64,000 bases of DNA from Dipetalonema caudispina. Its lineage: Eukaryota; Nematoda; Chromadorea; Rhabditida; Onchocercidae. The notes beneath the pieces were generated by a model. It was not told the origin of the DNA, searched no databases, and worked only from the letters and a program-made list of their open reading frames with translations. Positions 1-10,288 of the stretch are shown piece by piece (position 1 is the stretch's first letter; each line of letters begins with the position of its first letter). The stretch is taken from contig JABVXV010000010.1 in NCBI GenBank assembly GCA_013365325.1, positions 62,001-126,000 on the forward strand. Reading direction: 5' to 3'. Made by a program: the position numbers and the translations under genes.

Positions 1-555
1 CGTTGACGGTAACGCACAAAGCATTTCATGCACTCAATGACATATGTCACGTGCTGTAGTACCCTTGTGAACCTTTAGCAAAATAATCACCAAAAACGAG
101 TAGTGATAATAAGTGGGTAAATTATGGTGAGTGTACCCGCTTATCACTTCTAGTTTATTCTGTCCCCATCTACTGCTCCTCCAACTATGTGCTTTCTGTC
201 TTCATGAGCTCAGGCGGAAACAATGCAATGAGACTAAAATTCCTTACATTATATCATTCTGAAACTTATCGATGGAAGTCATTTAAATTAGATGGTGGAT
301 TAAGTTGAACTAGTTTTAGTTTCGGTTTCCTCACCGAATGTACAGAGAACATATTGAGGATAACAAAATGGAGTATTCTGTTAAAATGCAATTCAACGCC
401 GAAGAAAGGTGGACGAAGGCGATGAAATGTCTTTTGATAAACTTTCGTTGGGCGATTTCCTATGTTGTACATTCCAAAATATTGCGAACTGAAGCAGTTT
501 TCTCGTAGTTGTAAGTCTCTTAATGTGAAATGTAACTAATAGATATGTTTGTTCC
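1..555. other. No supported gene at the left edge
   Basis: Open frames here are short and exist on both strands without convincing exon structure. On the plus strand around 392-490 a frame reads VDEGDEMSFDKLSLGDF and then stops; it could be the tail of an exon but has no partner exon in view. The minus-strand frame at 266-472 overlaps it. Neither is called. Confidence 0.4.
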
Positions 556-857
556 TCATTTAAATCCTTGTTTCTGGCTTAAATTGGAGTGAATTTTCTG
601 TTCACTTTCCTGCTTCTGCAGCTGATCCATCTGATATAAAAAAGTCTTATCGACAGCCACACACCGTTCTCCGAGTCTCATATCGAAGATGTTATACATC
701 GGTTCGTGAACGACTTTCTTAGCCACAGTCCTTCGACGAATAGTGGCCTCATCATTGTTTAGTGTGTTATCTGTAGCCTCTTGTTTGTTTTCGTAAATCT
801 GACTTATTATATAATTTACATTGTTATACAGTACTAATAAACTTAAAACTTTACCAT
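556..857 (-). CDS. Unrecognised 81-residue protein, last member of a possible cluster
   Basis: Two-exon model: exon 1 is the start codon alone (857-855, ATG|GTAAAG), followed by a 56-bp intron, then exon 2 at 798-556 ending in TGA. The product is hydrophilic: acidic/Asn-rich N terminus, a basic stretch TIRRRTVAKKVVHEP, the segment MYNIFDMRLGERC, and a Gln/Lys-rich end that could form a short helix. I do not recognise a family. It follows MCTS1 on the same strand by about 300 bp, which fits a downstream operon gene. The single-codon first exon is the same arrangement as in SEC13 nearby. The exon-2 frame is well supported by composition; the start is not, because the acceptor (AAGTCAG) lacks a good pyrimidine run and the exon could begin further upstream. 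Confidence 0.42.
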
Positions 858-1155
858 GGAAGTTTCACTAAGATTTGATTAATTCTTATGTAGTTGTATT
901 ACATCATCAGTTCCAGAAAAGCGTGATATAGATGCTAAAATTCGGGAAAAATGAGATAAACAATGTAACTTTATGCAACTTTGTTAATTTAAATCCAGTT
1001 AAAAGTGCAAACAATGGTTTTTAGAATTACGATAAACAAAGCTAAGTAACACCGTACTACAAGACTGTTCAACATATATTCGACCAAACTGATCACAGAA
1101 AACTACACAACAGTGGATTGCCATATGGATTATTTGCATTGTGCAATAGCTATCG

Positions 1156-2848
1156 TCATAAAACTGTCTGCACTTTCCAAAGGCCATCGTTCAAATGGTG
1201 TAGGTTTTCAATGCCAATACCCTGAAAAGCATTAACTTATTCGGTGTTGGACTAGTCATGCGCTCCTCGTTTTCCTTCCGTTATATGAAAAACTAAATCT
1301 TGCCTTATTCACTGTCAGTATTTCTTCTGCAGACATCTTTGTAAGACCTATCGCCAATGCATGCTTTTTCCCTTCCGCCATCAGAGCCACGACCTGAAAT
1401 TTAAAATATTTTTTAAAAGCTAAAAACAACTTGGCAGAATACATGAATAGTTTTTTAAATCGGAATACGAATGTGGGATACAAACTGATGAAACATTAAT
1501 ATATAGGAATTTGTCATACTATGTAAAAGATTACCACTGCTTATACACGCAAAAGGATTGCTCTACAGAGGTACGGAGGCGTCACAGAGAGAAAAGAGGT
1601 TCATGTATGGAGTTTCAAGTTATATACAAGAGAAGTGCAAAATGATGTGAATTCAAAAAAAGATCATACACTGTTTTCGGGAACATCTACATTTAACCTA
1701 GCACCTGGACTGGTCAAACCACGACACATGATTTGAGATCCATTGAGGACGAACTTGATAGCACCTTTATCGACCTAAAATAGTTCGAGAAATCTTGTGT
1801 TATCATGTTTTCAGGAACCTGATGCTAACGTTTTTATGGAACAAGATTCCTGACTCACAAGTTTTTATAATAACACTGGGTCACAAATCTCAATAAAAAT
1901 CCCAGTACCAAGTGAACTAGCTGAACTTCGATACACTAACCAGTGACGTAAGCATAACTTGAGTAACGATAAATCATAAGAGGAAAACAGAGGTTACATC
2001 AATTATTTATGAGAAGTAAGAATATTTACACGAAAATAGACTTCCAGTGGTAGCCTTTTAACGGCGTGTCCTATCGATCACGGTGGATACAAAAAAGTCA
2101 TGGCGATAGCTAGGACAAGAACAAAGCTTCCAAAGTTTCAGAGGTATTTAAATCATCAACCTTTTCATGAGGCAAAATAAAAGGATACTGATGAAGGAGA
2201 CGAAGGGTAGGAAAATACGACACATCTCTCGGTTTGATAAACAGTATCTTTCCGTCACAATCAGCAATGAGTTCGACATGTTCTGGAAATCTATATTACA
2301 TTAGTAGAACAAGTTACGATAGCGCTGGGTATTTGTGAAAATGATTGATGAGGGACCTCCCAGTGGTCAAAAAAACATGGTTCCAAAGATGTGTCTCAAA
2401 AAAGATCACGAAATTCATTGGATAGAATTAAAACAAACCTTTGCATTTGATCAATTTGAAACTGTCTTTTTTGGGTAATATGTCGTTAATATAATCATCT
2501 AGTAAGGGCAACTGCTCTAGTATTTTCGATCGAATTGATTTCTGAAATAAAGCACCTAAAATGGACAAGAAGCGCTTCCATGGATGAATTCCATAAAACA
2601 TTATCTACCTAAACTTTGGTTAGGCAATCTACAACATTCGGTACTAATTACCACAGCTGCAGCACCTAATAAGCCACAATATTCAGAAAACTAATATGAA
2701 ATACGCAACAATATCATTTCAAAAAATCCCAGAACAATACACTCATCAGACAATGAAATTAATTCGAAGATATCAATTTGACCTGGGCTGATGATTTCAA
2801 CTGCTGAGTACCGATTATGTCTTCTTTCTCGTCGAACTTCCTGAACAT
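1156..2848 (-). CDS. MCTS1: MCTS1 (malignant T-cell amplified sequence 1) homologue, PUA-domain translation factor
   Basis: Six exons: 2848-2783, 2541-2439, 2282-2161, 1774-1685, 1393-1304, 1221-1156; phases match throughout and give about 178 aa against 181 in the human protein. MCTS1 pairs with DENR to promote re-initiation and to recycle 40S subunits in the cytoplasm. Diagnostic segments are the N terminus [27 protein letters not shown] in the pre-PUA domain, [10 protein letters not shown] and [11 protein letters not shown] in the PUA domain, then [22 protein letters not shown] and [12 protein letters not shown] at the end. The last intron starts with GC (AATAAG|GCAAGA) rather than GT; this join restores VNKGIGIEN exactly. 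Between SPGA and VALMAEG the protein is about four residues shorter than I recall for vertebrates. A possible trans-splice acceptor (ATATTCAG) lies about 37 bp upstream of the ATG. SEC13 lies upstream on the same strand. Confidence 0.93.
1302..1303 (-). promoter_or_regulatory. GC (non-GT) 5' splice donor of the last MCTS1 intron
   Basis: On the minus strand the exon ends AATAAG and the intron starts GCAAGA. Using it joins VNK to [15 protein letters not shown], the conserved family order. No GT donor nearby gives that product. Confidence 0.75.
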
Positions 2849-3398
2849 TTTATTGGAATTTGAACATACGAGATCAAACTGTTCCTGAATATCTGTTAAT
2901 TAATATGTCGTTTCGAAGTATGAAACCCATCAACCGCAGACTTATTGAAGAATATTTGTAACTGGATATAATAACCACAGGTACTGCGATACAGACTCAT
3001 AGCAGACATTAATATAAATTAACAAAGTTATGGATGCATCCAAGTAACTAATTGGAACTATCTGTAAATCCAATGAAGTCACATAGAGGAATAAACTCAT
3101 AGAAATCTAAAAACGGGTGGTGAGCAAGGAAAGCATGCATAACTAGGGAACTACACCAGCTAGAAATTTCTTTGTCGACACCATTTAGAAAAGTGAAGCG
3201 TTAGATTGACGCAATGAAAAAGTGATGGTAATCAATGGAAACATTTTTTAAATATGGCTAAAAGATTATTATTGCAAAGTATGTAATAAACATGGAAAAG
3301 CATTCTAACTCTGAACGACAGGCATTTCACACCTAAACACAACTTTTTATCAATCCAAAAAATGAACAGCAATATGCATGAAAACGCTCATAAATATG
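2849..3398. other. SEC13-MCTS1 intergenic spacer (550 bp)
   Basis: AT-rich, no convincing open frame. It holds a possible acceptor (minus strand ATATTCAG|GAACAG, first base 2884) that would be a trans-splice site for MCTS1. No promoter element is recognisable. Confidence 0.4.
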
Positions 3399-6300
3399 TC
3401 ACTTTTCTTCTGATTCAGAAATACGCACCCATTCATTTCGGACATTTTCCTTCCATAACGAAATCTGAAAAACGGAACATTTGAAATATCTGACAATATT
3501 CCATTACTACGTAGGTATAACAAGTGACTTGAAAATATCTTTTCATTCCACACTGAATTAGTTCCATTTTTTAAAGCTTTTATAATTAATGCATTATTCA
3601 TGTTTGTGGACATAGAAGAAAACCTACACATTCTCTGGAAAATACATTATAGCGTAATACAATGGAAAATGTAGTATCCTTTAAAATGAGATCACTTTTT
3701 ATTAAATGATAGTTAGCTCTGTTAACTGCAAATAAAGAGAAATTGGAAAATACTTTGCGTCAAAAAATTTAAACTTCTAATGATCACCTCATTGTCACCA
3801 CCAGATACTGCAAGAACGGTAGCACAAAGAGACCAGCTAACATGCCATAAAATATCATTAAAGACAGCCAGTTCTTGAGCAGACCAGTGCCGCTGATCAA
3901 CACTTGAACAACGCCAAATGATCGCTTTCCTGTCCTACAAGTACAACACTAATACATGGAATGTTCCAAAATAATGCTATTTTATTAAACAAAAGTTTAA
4001 ATAAACAAAAATATGCAGATCCAAAACGAACATAGATAGAAAGATACCTGTCCACATGAAGCAATTGTATTAACGTTATGAGCAGCTATTGGAGCCCAAG
4101 CAACATCACGTACCCAATCAGTGTGTCCTTCTAAAGCGATTTCTAATTCCCAAATCCCATCCTTCCTTTCTCTAGAAATAGAACATATTGATAATTATTT
4201 TCTAATGTTATGAAGCTAATCTTCATAAATATTTCTTTCCTGAGAGACAACTATTGCAATATATTCCTTCACAACGATTGCTCTTTGAAAAGGAATATAC
4301 AGCACAGCAACATAGAGAAGTTTACTCCGAAAATTCTTTAATCAACAATAATAAAACCTTACGAACCTCCATATTTTAACAAAATTATCATTGCCACCAG
4401 AAGCCATTCGTTTACGTATAAGAGGTCCATCATTATGAACAAGAGAAGTTGAATACATTGCAGGAGCCCAGGATACTGCATTACAACCCTGAGACTTGAA
4501 TACATGTGAGATATGCAGATATGCCACAGAACTACATGATAATAATGATGCGACAAAATGTTTCATAAAGCTTTTCATTAAAAAAATACCATTGAATTAC
4601 TTCTTATAAGTCAATAATGCAACCTCTAAATTCCCTCACTTGTACATTCGCTCTGTAATTTCTTCTGCATTCAACAAATTTGCTATTTAGCCTTCATGTT
4701 TATCTATATAAAAAACCGATCTTCTGTCAAATCATAAATAGAAAATGGTCGATTAATGAATTATTACATAGGCTAGACAGTCTACGAAACCCTAAAATGC
4801 TTCATACAACATCTCAAAAAAGTATACAATAATTTTGGATACTGTAAAATACACTATCTTCCCCAGGAAAGATCTGTAAAAAGTTCCGATTCATTCTGTT
4901 TCACTTAAAGCTTGAAGGATTTACAATACCTGTTCATGGGCTTTAGCAATAAGTTGATGTGTCCAAACTTTTGCCTTGCTGAAGCTCAATAGAGATATTG
5001 TCGTATCAGTAGAGGCACAAGCTAACGTAAGACCAAACTGGTAAGGTGCCCAACTTATCGAATTAACACTTGCGTCGTGATGGTTCCACTCATAAATTCT
5101 TTGCCATTTACCAGAAATCTCTTTCCAAATGATAACTCGCCTATAACCTCATATAATTTCAGAGAGAAGAAAAAAAAACACCATAATGTAATAAACTGAA
5201 GAGTGGTAGATCCAATCATTGAGACGATGATCATTATTAGAGTTATCACAAGATGTCAATGAATACAATCGAATGGAAATTCGTATAAGCATATAATCAC
5301 TGAATTTCATAAGTCATGAGCAGGTGGCAAAATGAAATTGAAGGACTGAAGGTAATATGTTCAGAACAGCGTGATATGCGTTGACAAAGTGTACATTCGT
5401 ATTTGTTTCTCGACAACAAGCAACCAATAGTACAAATTTCTTACTTGTCATATGAGCATGAAGCTAAAACATTGCCAAATTTCGGATGCGCCCATGACAC
5501 TTGCCAAACTGGACCAGTATGGCCATTTAATTCAGCAGAAGGATATGTTTGCCCCGACGGTTTCAGCTGGAATAAATCATTATTTCAAGGAATAGATAAG
5601 ATCTACAAAGAAAATTAAACCTGGTTCAAGTAAGGCTAATAACTCTGACTTCTCAGTTAGCGTCACATATTTGCTTGACTCAAAAACATCCTTACAACTT
5701 CAACCCTCTTATTCCAGAATCAATCACTTATTTCATGTCTCAACTATAAAATCAGCTCGGAAAAACCAAACTGGTACAAAGAACCTCAAATATTTTAATC
5801 AAATGATCACTGGAACACGTAGCAAGCCGAGTACCATAATAATTCATTTGAGCATCATGCTGAAAAGAAAAGACTTCTCGGGTAAACAACAAAAATCAAG
5901 AAAAATAAATTAATGAATACAAATGGTAACTTCTTTTACCCAAATGTTTTAAACAGTATGGCCTACACACAGCTTCCCCCAATAAAACTTTACCAGGTTA
6001 CGTCTCAACAAGGTTAGAAAATGGTTCTTCAAAAGTCCAAGCATAGTAGCCAACTGAGCGAACAGCTTTACTCAGATCAAAAAGGTTTCATATAACTCCC
6101 TTATTCATTAGGTCAGTATAATGTTGAATAGCATGTAGTGCTACCAGGAAGAATAACACTAAATGACCTAACGTTCGTAGCCGTTGTGCATCAAGCGCTT
6201 CTACGTAGACATAAAGATAATGTGTGGACATTGAACTTACAATAGTGAGACGATGAGCTGTATCAAGTTTCGATACAATTGTCACCTGAAATAGACGCAA

Positions 6301-6430
6301 GCAGAAACGAACAGTTTTATCAATAATGCAAAAGAAGGCCTCTACCAAAATATTGTCACTAAATAATCATGAAATACAATGTCTGCAATAATTCTGCATG
6401 TGACTGAATAATATTAAGAATACTAACCAT
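3399..6430 (-). CDS. SEC13: SEC13, WD40 protein of the COPII coat and nuclear pore
   Basis: Nine exons: 6430-6428 (start codon only), 6285-6241, 5859-5785, 5566-5445, 5140-4930, 4488-4367, 4171-4048, 3934-3788, 3464-3399; every phase agrees and the product is 304 aa (human 322). SEC13 forms a WD40 beta-propeller that pairs with SEC31 in the COPII cage at ER exit sites and with the Nup107-160 complex at the pore. Family blocks in order: [140 protein letters not shown]. The first exon carries only ATG (ATG|GTTAGT); no alternative ATG exists in exon 2. ARL6IP5 lies divergently upstream and MCTS1 downstream on the same strand, a possible operon. Confidence 0.95.
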
Positions 6431-7989
6431 AACTTTCAAGTCGCTTCCAGTTGGGGATTGAAAGAATCTTAAACAAATGCAAGTAGCATAGACTCACAAA
6501 TTTTATATCGAGTCAATCCAAAACAAGATGACTTTCACCACCGCTTAACGAAGCAGTCAGTAATCCATACCCGACTATACATTGGCATGGACCTTTTCTA
6601 TAACAAGTTGTCTACGACATTCTTTTCTTCTGCAAGTTTCTGTAGGCGAAGGGTTTGCGGGAAAAGCCGGCTAATAAATTATATTTCCACTCAATGTGCT
6701 CTGTGTATAACTGTACTCTAACAGTTACTAGATGAGTCGTTGTTTTCAAAGTTCATGTGGGTTACCCTCAGTCATCGCTAATGAATACTTAGGTAAAATC
6801 TTTCCCACATGCTAAATCTAGTTGCTCATTTCATTATGCCGCACTGTACCTTTGAAAGTGTTAGGAAAGGTAACCAAAAATAGTATTCATCCAAAAACTG
6901 ATGCTTGATTATGGATTAACAGTTCATGTTGACCAAAACCAAGTGAATATTTATTATAGCGATATTGTTCAAGATGTGCTGTGACCCGACATAACCTCTT
7001 GAAAAAAAAAATACATAATACTACCTACAATAAATAGAAGGGTAGTTGTTGTTGGCTTAAACTATTATGAAAGAGTTTTTAGTGGTGGGGAAAAAAATTA
7101 TCCAGGCACTGTCAGATTTGATGAACTGACTTTATCATACTGTTTTGAAGAAGTTTTGAACGAATAGTTAATAAAGATGAGTTGTTTCTGCAATGGAAGA
7201 TGCATTCGCATGCTGGCTTCCGTTTTTATGGGATCTGAAGTATGCATATATTTCACAGTGGAAACAAGATGGGAAATTTGGAAGTGTTGACTTAATATAT
7301 AGGCACAGGTACAATCGTTTTCAGAATGACTGTGCTGTCGAGACCATCGTTTTCGGGATGAGTGTGGTTGAAGCTATATGCTGCAGTTATTGACTTTAAG
7401 CATTTCCCGGCGTTTAGAACATCAAGACAAGTGTGAAGAGTTCTCTGAGCACAGATTGTTAACACAGAATACCTCGGAGTAGTGATATTAGCATGTGTCA
7501 ATATTACCACTGATATATTAGTAACAACGATCACTGTTTATCGAAATTTCTGATTTGATAGGGTCAGATGTCATTTTGAAAATGGAATGATTGAAAACGT
7601 TTCAAGGAAATGTCACGAGTAACGTGAAGTAGTATCTTTACTCAATCAAAATTTTCCGAATGTTTTGTAAGTATGAATGGACTGAAAGTTTGTTGTGTAA
7701 TTCGTGAATCTGTGACCAGCGGAATAGTTTAACAAGGAGCACTGCAAATTTTGATTAAAAAGGTGCACTTGTTTATCCTTATCTGGATCATGAGAGTTAC
7801 AAAGCAACGGTTGTTTGTACTCACGGGGTAGTTATAATAAGAGATATAACATCGCCACAAGAAGAGGATGAGGATGGTTACTAATTGTGTGAGTACAGAT
7901 ACCAGTGTTACTATTGAAATTGTTCGATCAAGCTGTTCGGATTGTAATCTAAATGATGCTGCAAAAAAGTTGTTTATTTCATTTTAGCA
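6431..7989. promoter_or_regulatory. Divergent intergenic region between SEC13 and the ARL6IP5-like gene
   Basis: About 1.56 kb separate the two start codons, so both promoters should lie here. A 66-codon plus frame at 7193-7393 has an opposing minus frame (7534-7292) and neither shows exon structure, so neither is called. No TATA or other specific element can be claimed by eye. Confidence 0.35.
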
Positions 7990-9163
7990 ATGACACAGGA
8001 AACCACTGGTAAAGAGGAAAATTGGAAACTGATAAATGCTGTACAGGTGCCACCCCTCCGTAATTTTCGCGAATTCTTTTGTGACAGATCGAGATTTGAG
8101 GTGAGTTCTGATCTTTGCTTATTGAAGCCAGTGCTGTCTTGTGGTTTATGAAAATCGCTAAATTGATCTTGTCCTCGTCCTTTCTCCAGAAGTTAATTAA
8201 CCAGTAATAAATGTTTGATTGCCAGCATGCTTACTTGTTAAGCCAACGTCATAGTATGCCAAATGTAATTTATTTCTTGATTCATCCAATCGTGTTATAT
8301 TCCAATCGTGTTATAATGATTTATTTTTGCCGTAAAGCTTTTCCTTACCACTACAATACTTTTTTATCCCATGCGAAATCCATGATAGTCATTTGATTGC
8401 AGATCCCACCATTTCGTGATCTGGCAAAATGGAATAATCGTATGTTGAGCAATTTGTTGTATTATCAGACAAATTATTTTGCTTTCATGTTAATTATTAT
8501 ATTGATTTGTGCATCAGTACAGTTACGTGATGTTTTTATTGGATTGGGTGCTATCATATGTGTGGCCACTGGACTCATATTTTCGGTTTCATCTAATCCT
8601 ACATTCGTGCAGGTAGGCAGGCTACTTCTGTTTATTTTGATCGAAGGTGTGATTGGGCAGCTAATATTTGTAGTTTGGTAACAGTAAGAAAAATTTATTC
8701 ACATCCTTTTTTAGCATTGTTTCTGGCTTAAATGCTGCAAACTTTGTTTTATATTAATATGACTCCACTTGGATTCTGGTAATAGTTTTTCGATTTGTAA
8801 ACAGAATATTTCAGATGACGTTGTTTTGAATTTTGAGATATTTTTACCTGCAAAGTTGATGAAAGATGGTCTTTTTTACGACCATGGCGTCAGAAATCGT
8901 AATTTTTTCAGGCACGTCACAACCACACATTCATCACGTTGGGTGCTATGTTGCTGTCATTTTTTTTTTTCATTTATGCTATAGTTCCAGTTGTAACAGT
9001 ACTTTTTACGTTCTCACTTCCACTGTTGTTAGTTTTGGTGCATGCCTCAACCCGGCTCAGAAGTCTTAAAGTTAAGATCAATCATCAGTTGGAGCGAGTG
9101 GGTTTGAAGCATACAGCTATGGCCTGTTTGCTAGAACGATGTGGTATTGAACTGAAGATATGA
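7990..9163 (+). CDS. ARL6IP5: ARL6IP5/PRAF3-type PRA1-family membrane protein
   Basis: Three exons, 7990-8100, 8403-8612 and 8912-9163, all in phase, encode 190 aa (human ARL6IP5/JWA about 188). These are ER-membrane proteins that regulate trafficking and glutamate-transporter export. Landmarks: VPPLRNFREFFCDRSRFE near residues 20-37, then the signature DLAKWNNRMLSNLLYYQTNY, a first hydrophobic hairpin (about 63-105), a second (about 119-150, with a Phe run), then LVLVHASTRLRSLK and LERVGLKHTAMACLLERCG before the tail. The ATG sits two bases after TTTTAG (7987), a likely trans-splice acceptor, which supports the start. The human-type acidic/KVKE tail is absent; the protein ends IELKI. An AATAAA at 9598-9603 may be the poly(A) signal. 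Confidence 0.93.
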
Positions 9164-9479
9164 AGATCTTTGTTATCTCAAAAAAGGTTGGTGAAATCCT
9201 TCAGTTGGGATTCACATATTTTTCCCTTGTAAGTTGTCATCCTATCCTTTTTTGCTGTTGTCAACGAACTTTTCTCATATCATACCGCTGGTAATTTCGT
9301 TTTAAATTGAAGCATCGCGCTCTTCCATTTATGAGAAGCTATTATTGAAATGCTAGATTATCTTTAAGTCGTTTTTAATATGCTCTCTCAATACTTCGTA
9401 TGTTTTCTATGCAGAATCTTTCGTTGCTAATATTTCTGTATTGTTCAGCTCAGTTTATTTGTCCTTGTAGCTTGATGGT

Positions 9480-9512
<33 letters not shown>

Positions 9513-10288
9513 TCTATAGAGAGGATAAAGCATTGAAATGGAAGAGCCATTGATGCTTGTATAAGCCAGCCCAAAGCTTTTGATGTTTCCACAAATGAAT
9601 AAATGAATATATATGTATACACTTCTAAAGTTCTCCTGCATCGTTGATTCAAGAAGCTTTTTTTCGTCTTTCTTTCCAATTCTCGTCCAAAATCTTCTAT
9701 TTTTACATGCGTTTTTCTCTTTTTTGCAATGATCAGTCTTCATAATGTTAATTATTTTCATGGAATGTTATGCTTAACTTTATTTCGTGGTTTCTTTTTT
9801 TCATGTTCCCTAACTAGCGTTTTTTTTTCATCTCTTGCAATTTGTTATTTGGAATTTAAACATTCGGAAAGAACTTTCCTTTGTGTCGAAGCTTTAATGG
9901 GAGAGAGAATTGGGAAAGTAATTTTACTGTTGTCAAATTCTCATTCATATGGATCAGCCATGTTTTTAAAATATATTTTATTTTTCAGTAATAAATCTGG
10001 ATATTCTGTATGCTGTTATTGAGATGCATTATATAGTATTCAAGTATACATCTAACTGTTACTATTTAGTAATACTGGATTAAAGATTTGTGGAGCTAAG
10101 AGATAACCCTGATTAATTGTTAATTTGGAAGTTGAACTTCAGTGGCGAGAGTGACACGATCATTACTATTTGAGGGTGGGTTTGTATTGATTGTATTGAT
10201 TGTTCGGTTGCCCTGATGATACATTATTGCAGTTTAACAGGAACCTTCATGGGTATATTCGACATTGTGCCATGTTGATCTGTTCGAA
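9164..10288. other. 3' region of the ARL6IP5-like gene and spacer
   Basis: Contains a 30-base poly-T run, an AATAAA at 9598-9603 and no convincing gene. The plus frame at 9729-10022 is Phe/Leu/Ser-rich, as expected of T-rich noncoding DNA. Confidence 0.4.
9482..9511. repeat. Poly-T tract, about 30 T
   Basis: Uninterrupted T run read directly from the sequence, downstream of the ARL6IP5-like stop codon. Length is prone to sequencing error. Confidence 0.9.

Noticed and set aside
5997..6348. Minus frames reading [18 protein letters not shown] and [19 protein letters not shown], at first sight like a peroxin-11 gene
   Set aside because: They fall inside SEC13 introns 2 and 1, are interrupted by stops, and have no in-phase joins. 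SEC13 exons on either side account for the region.
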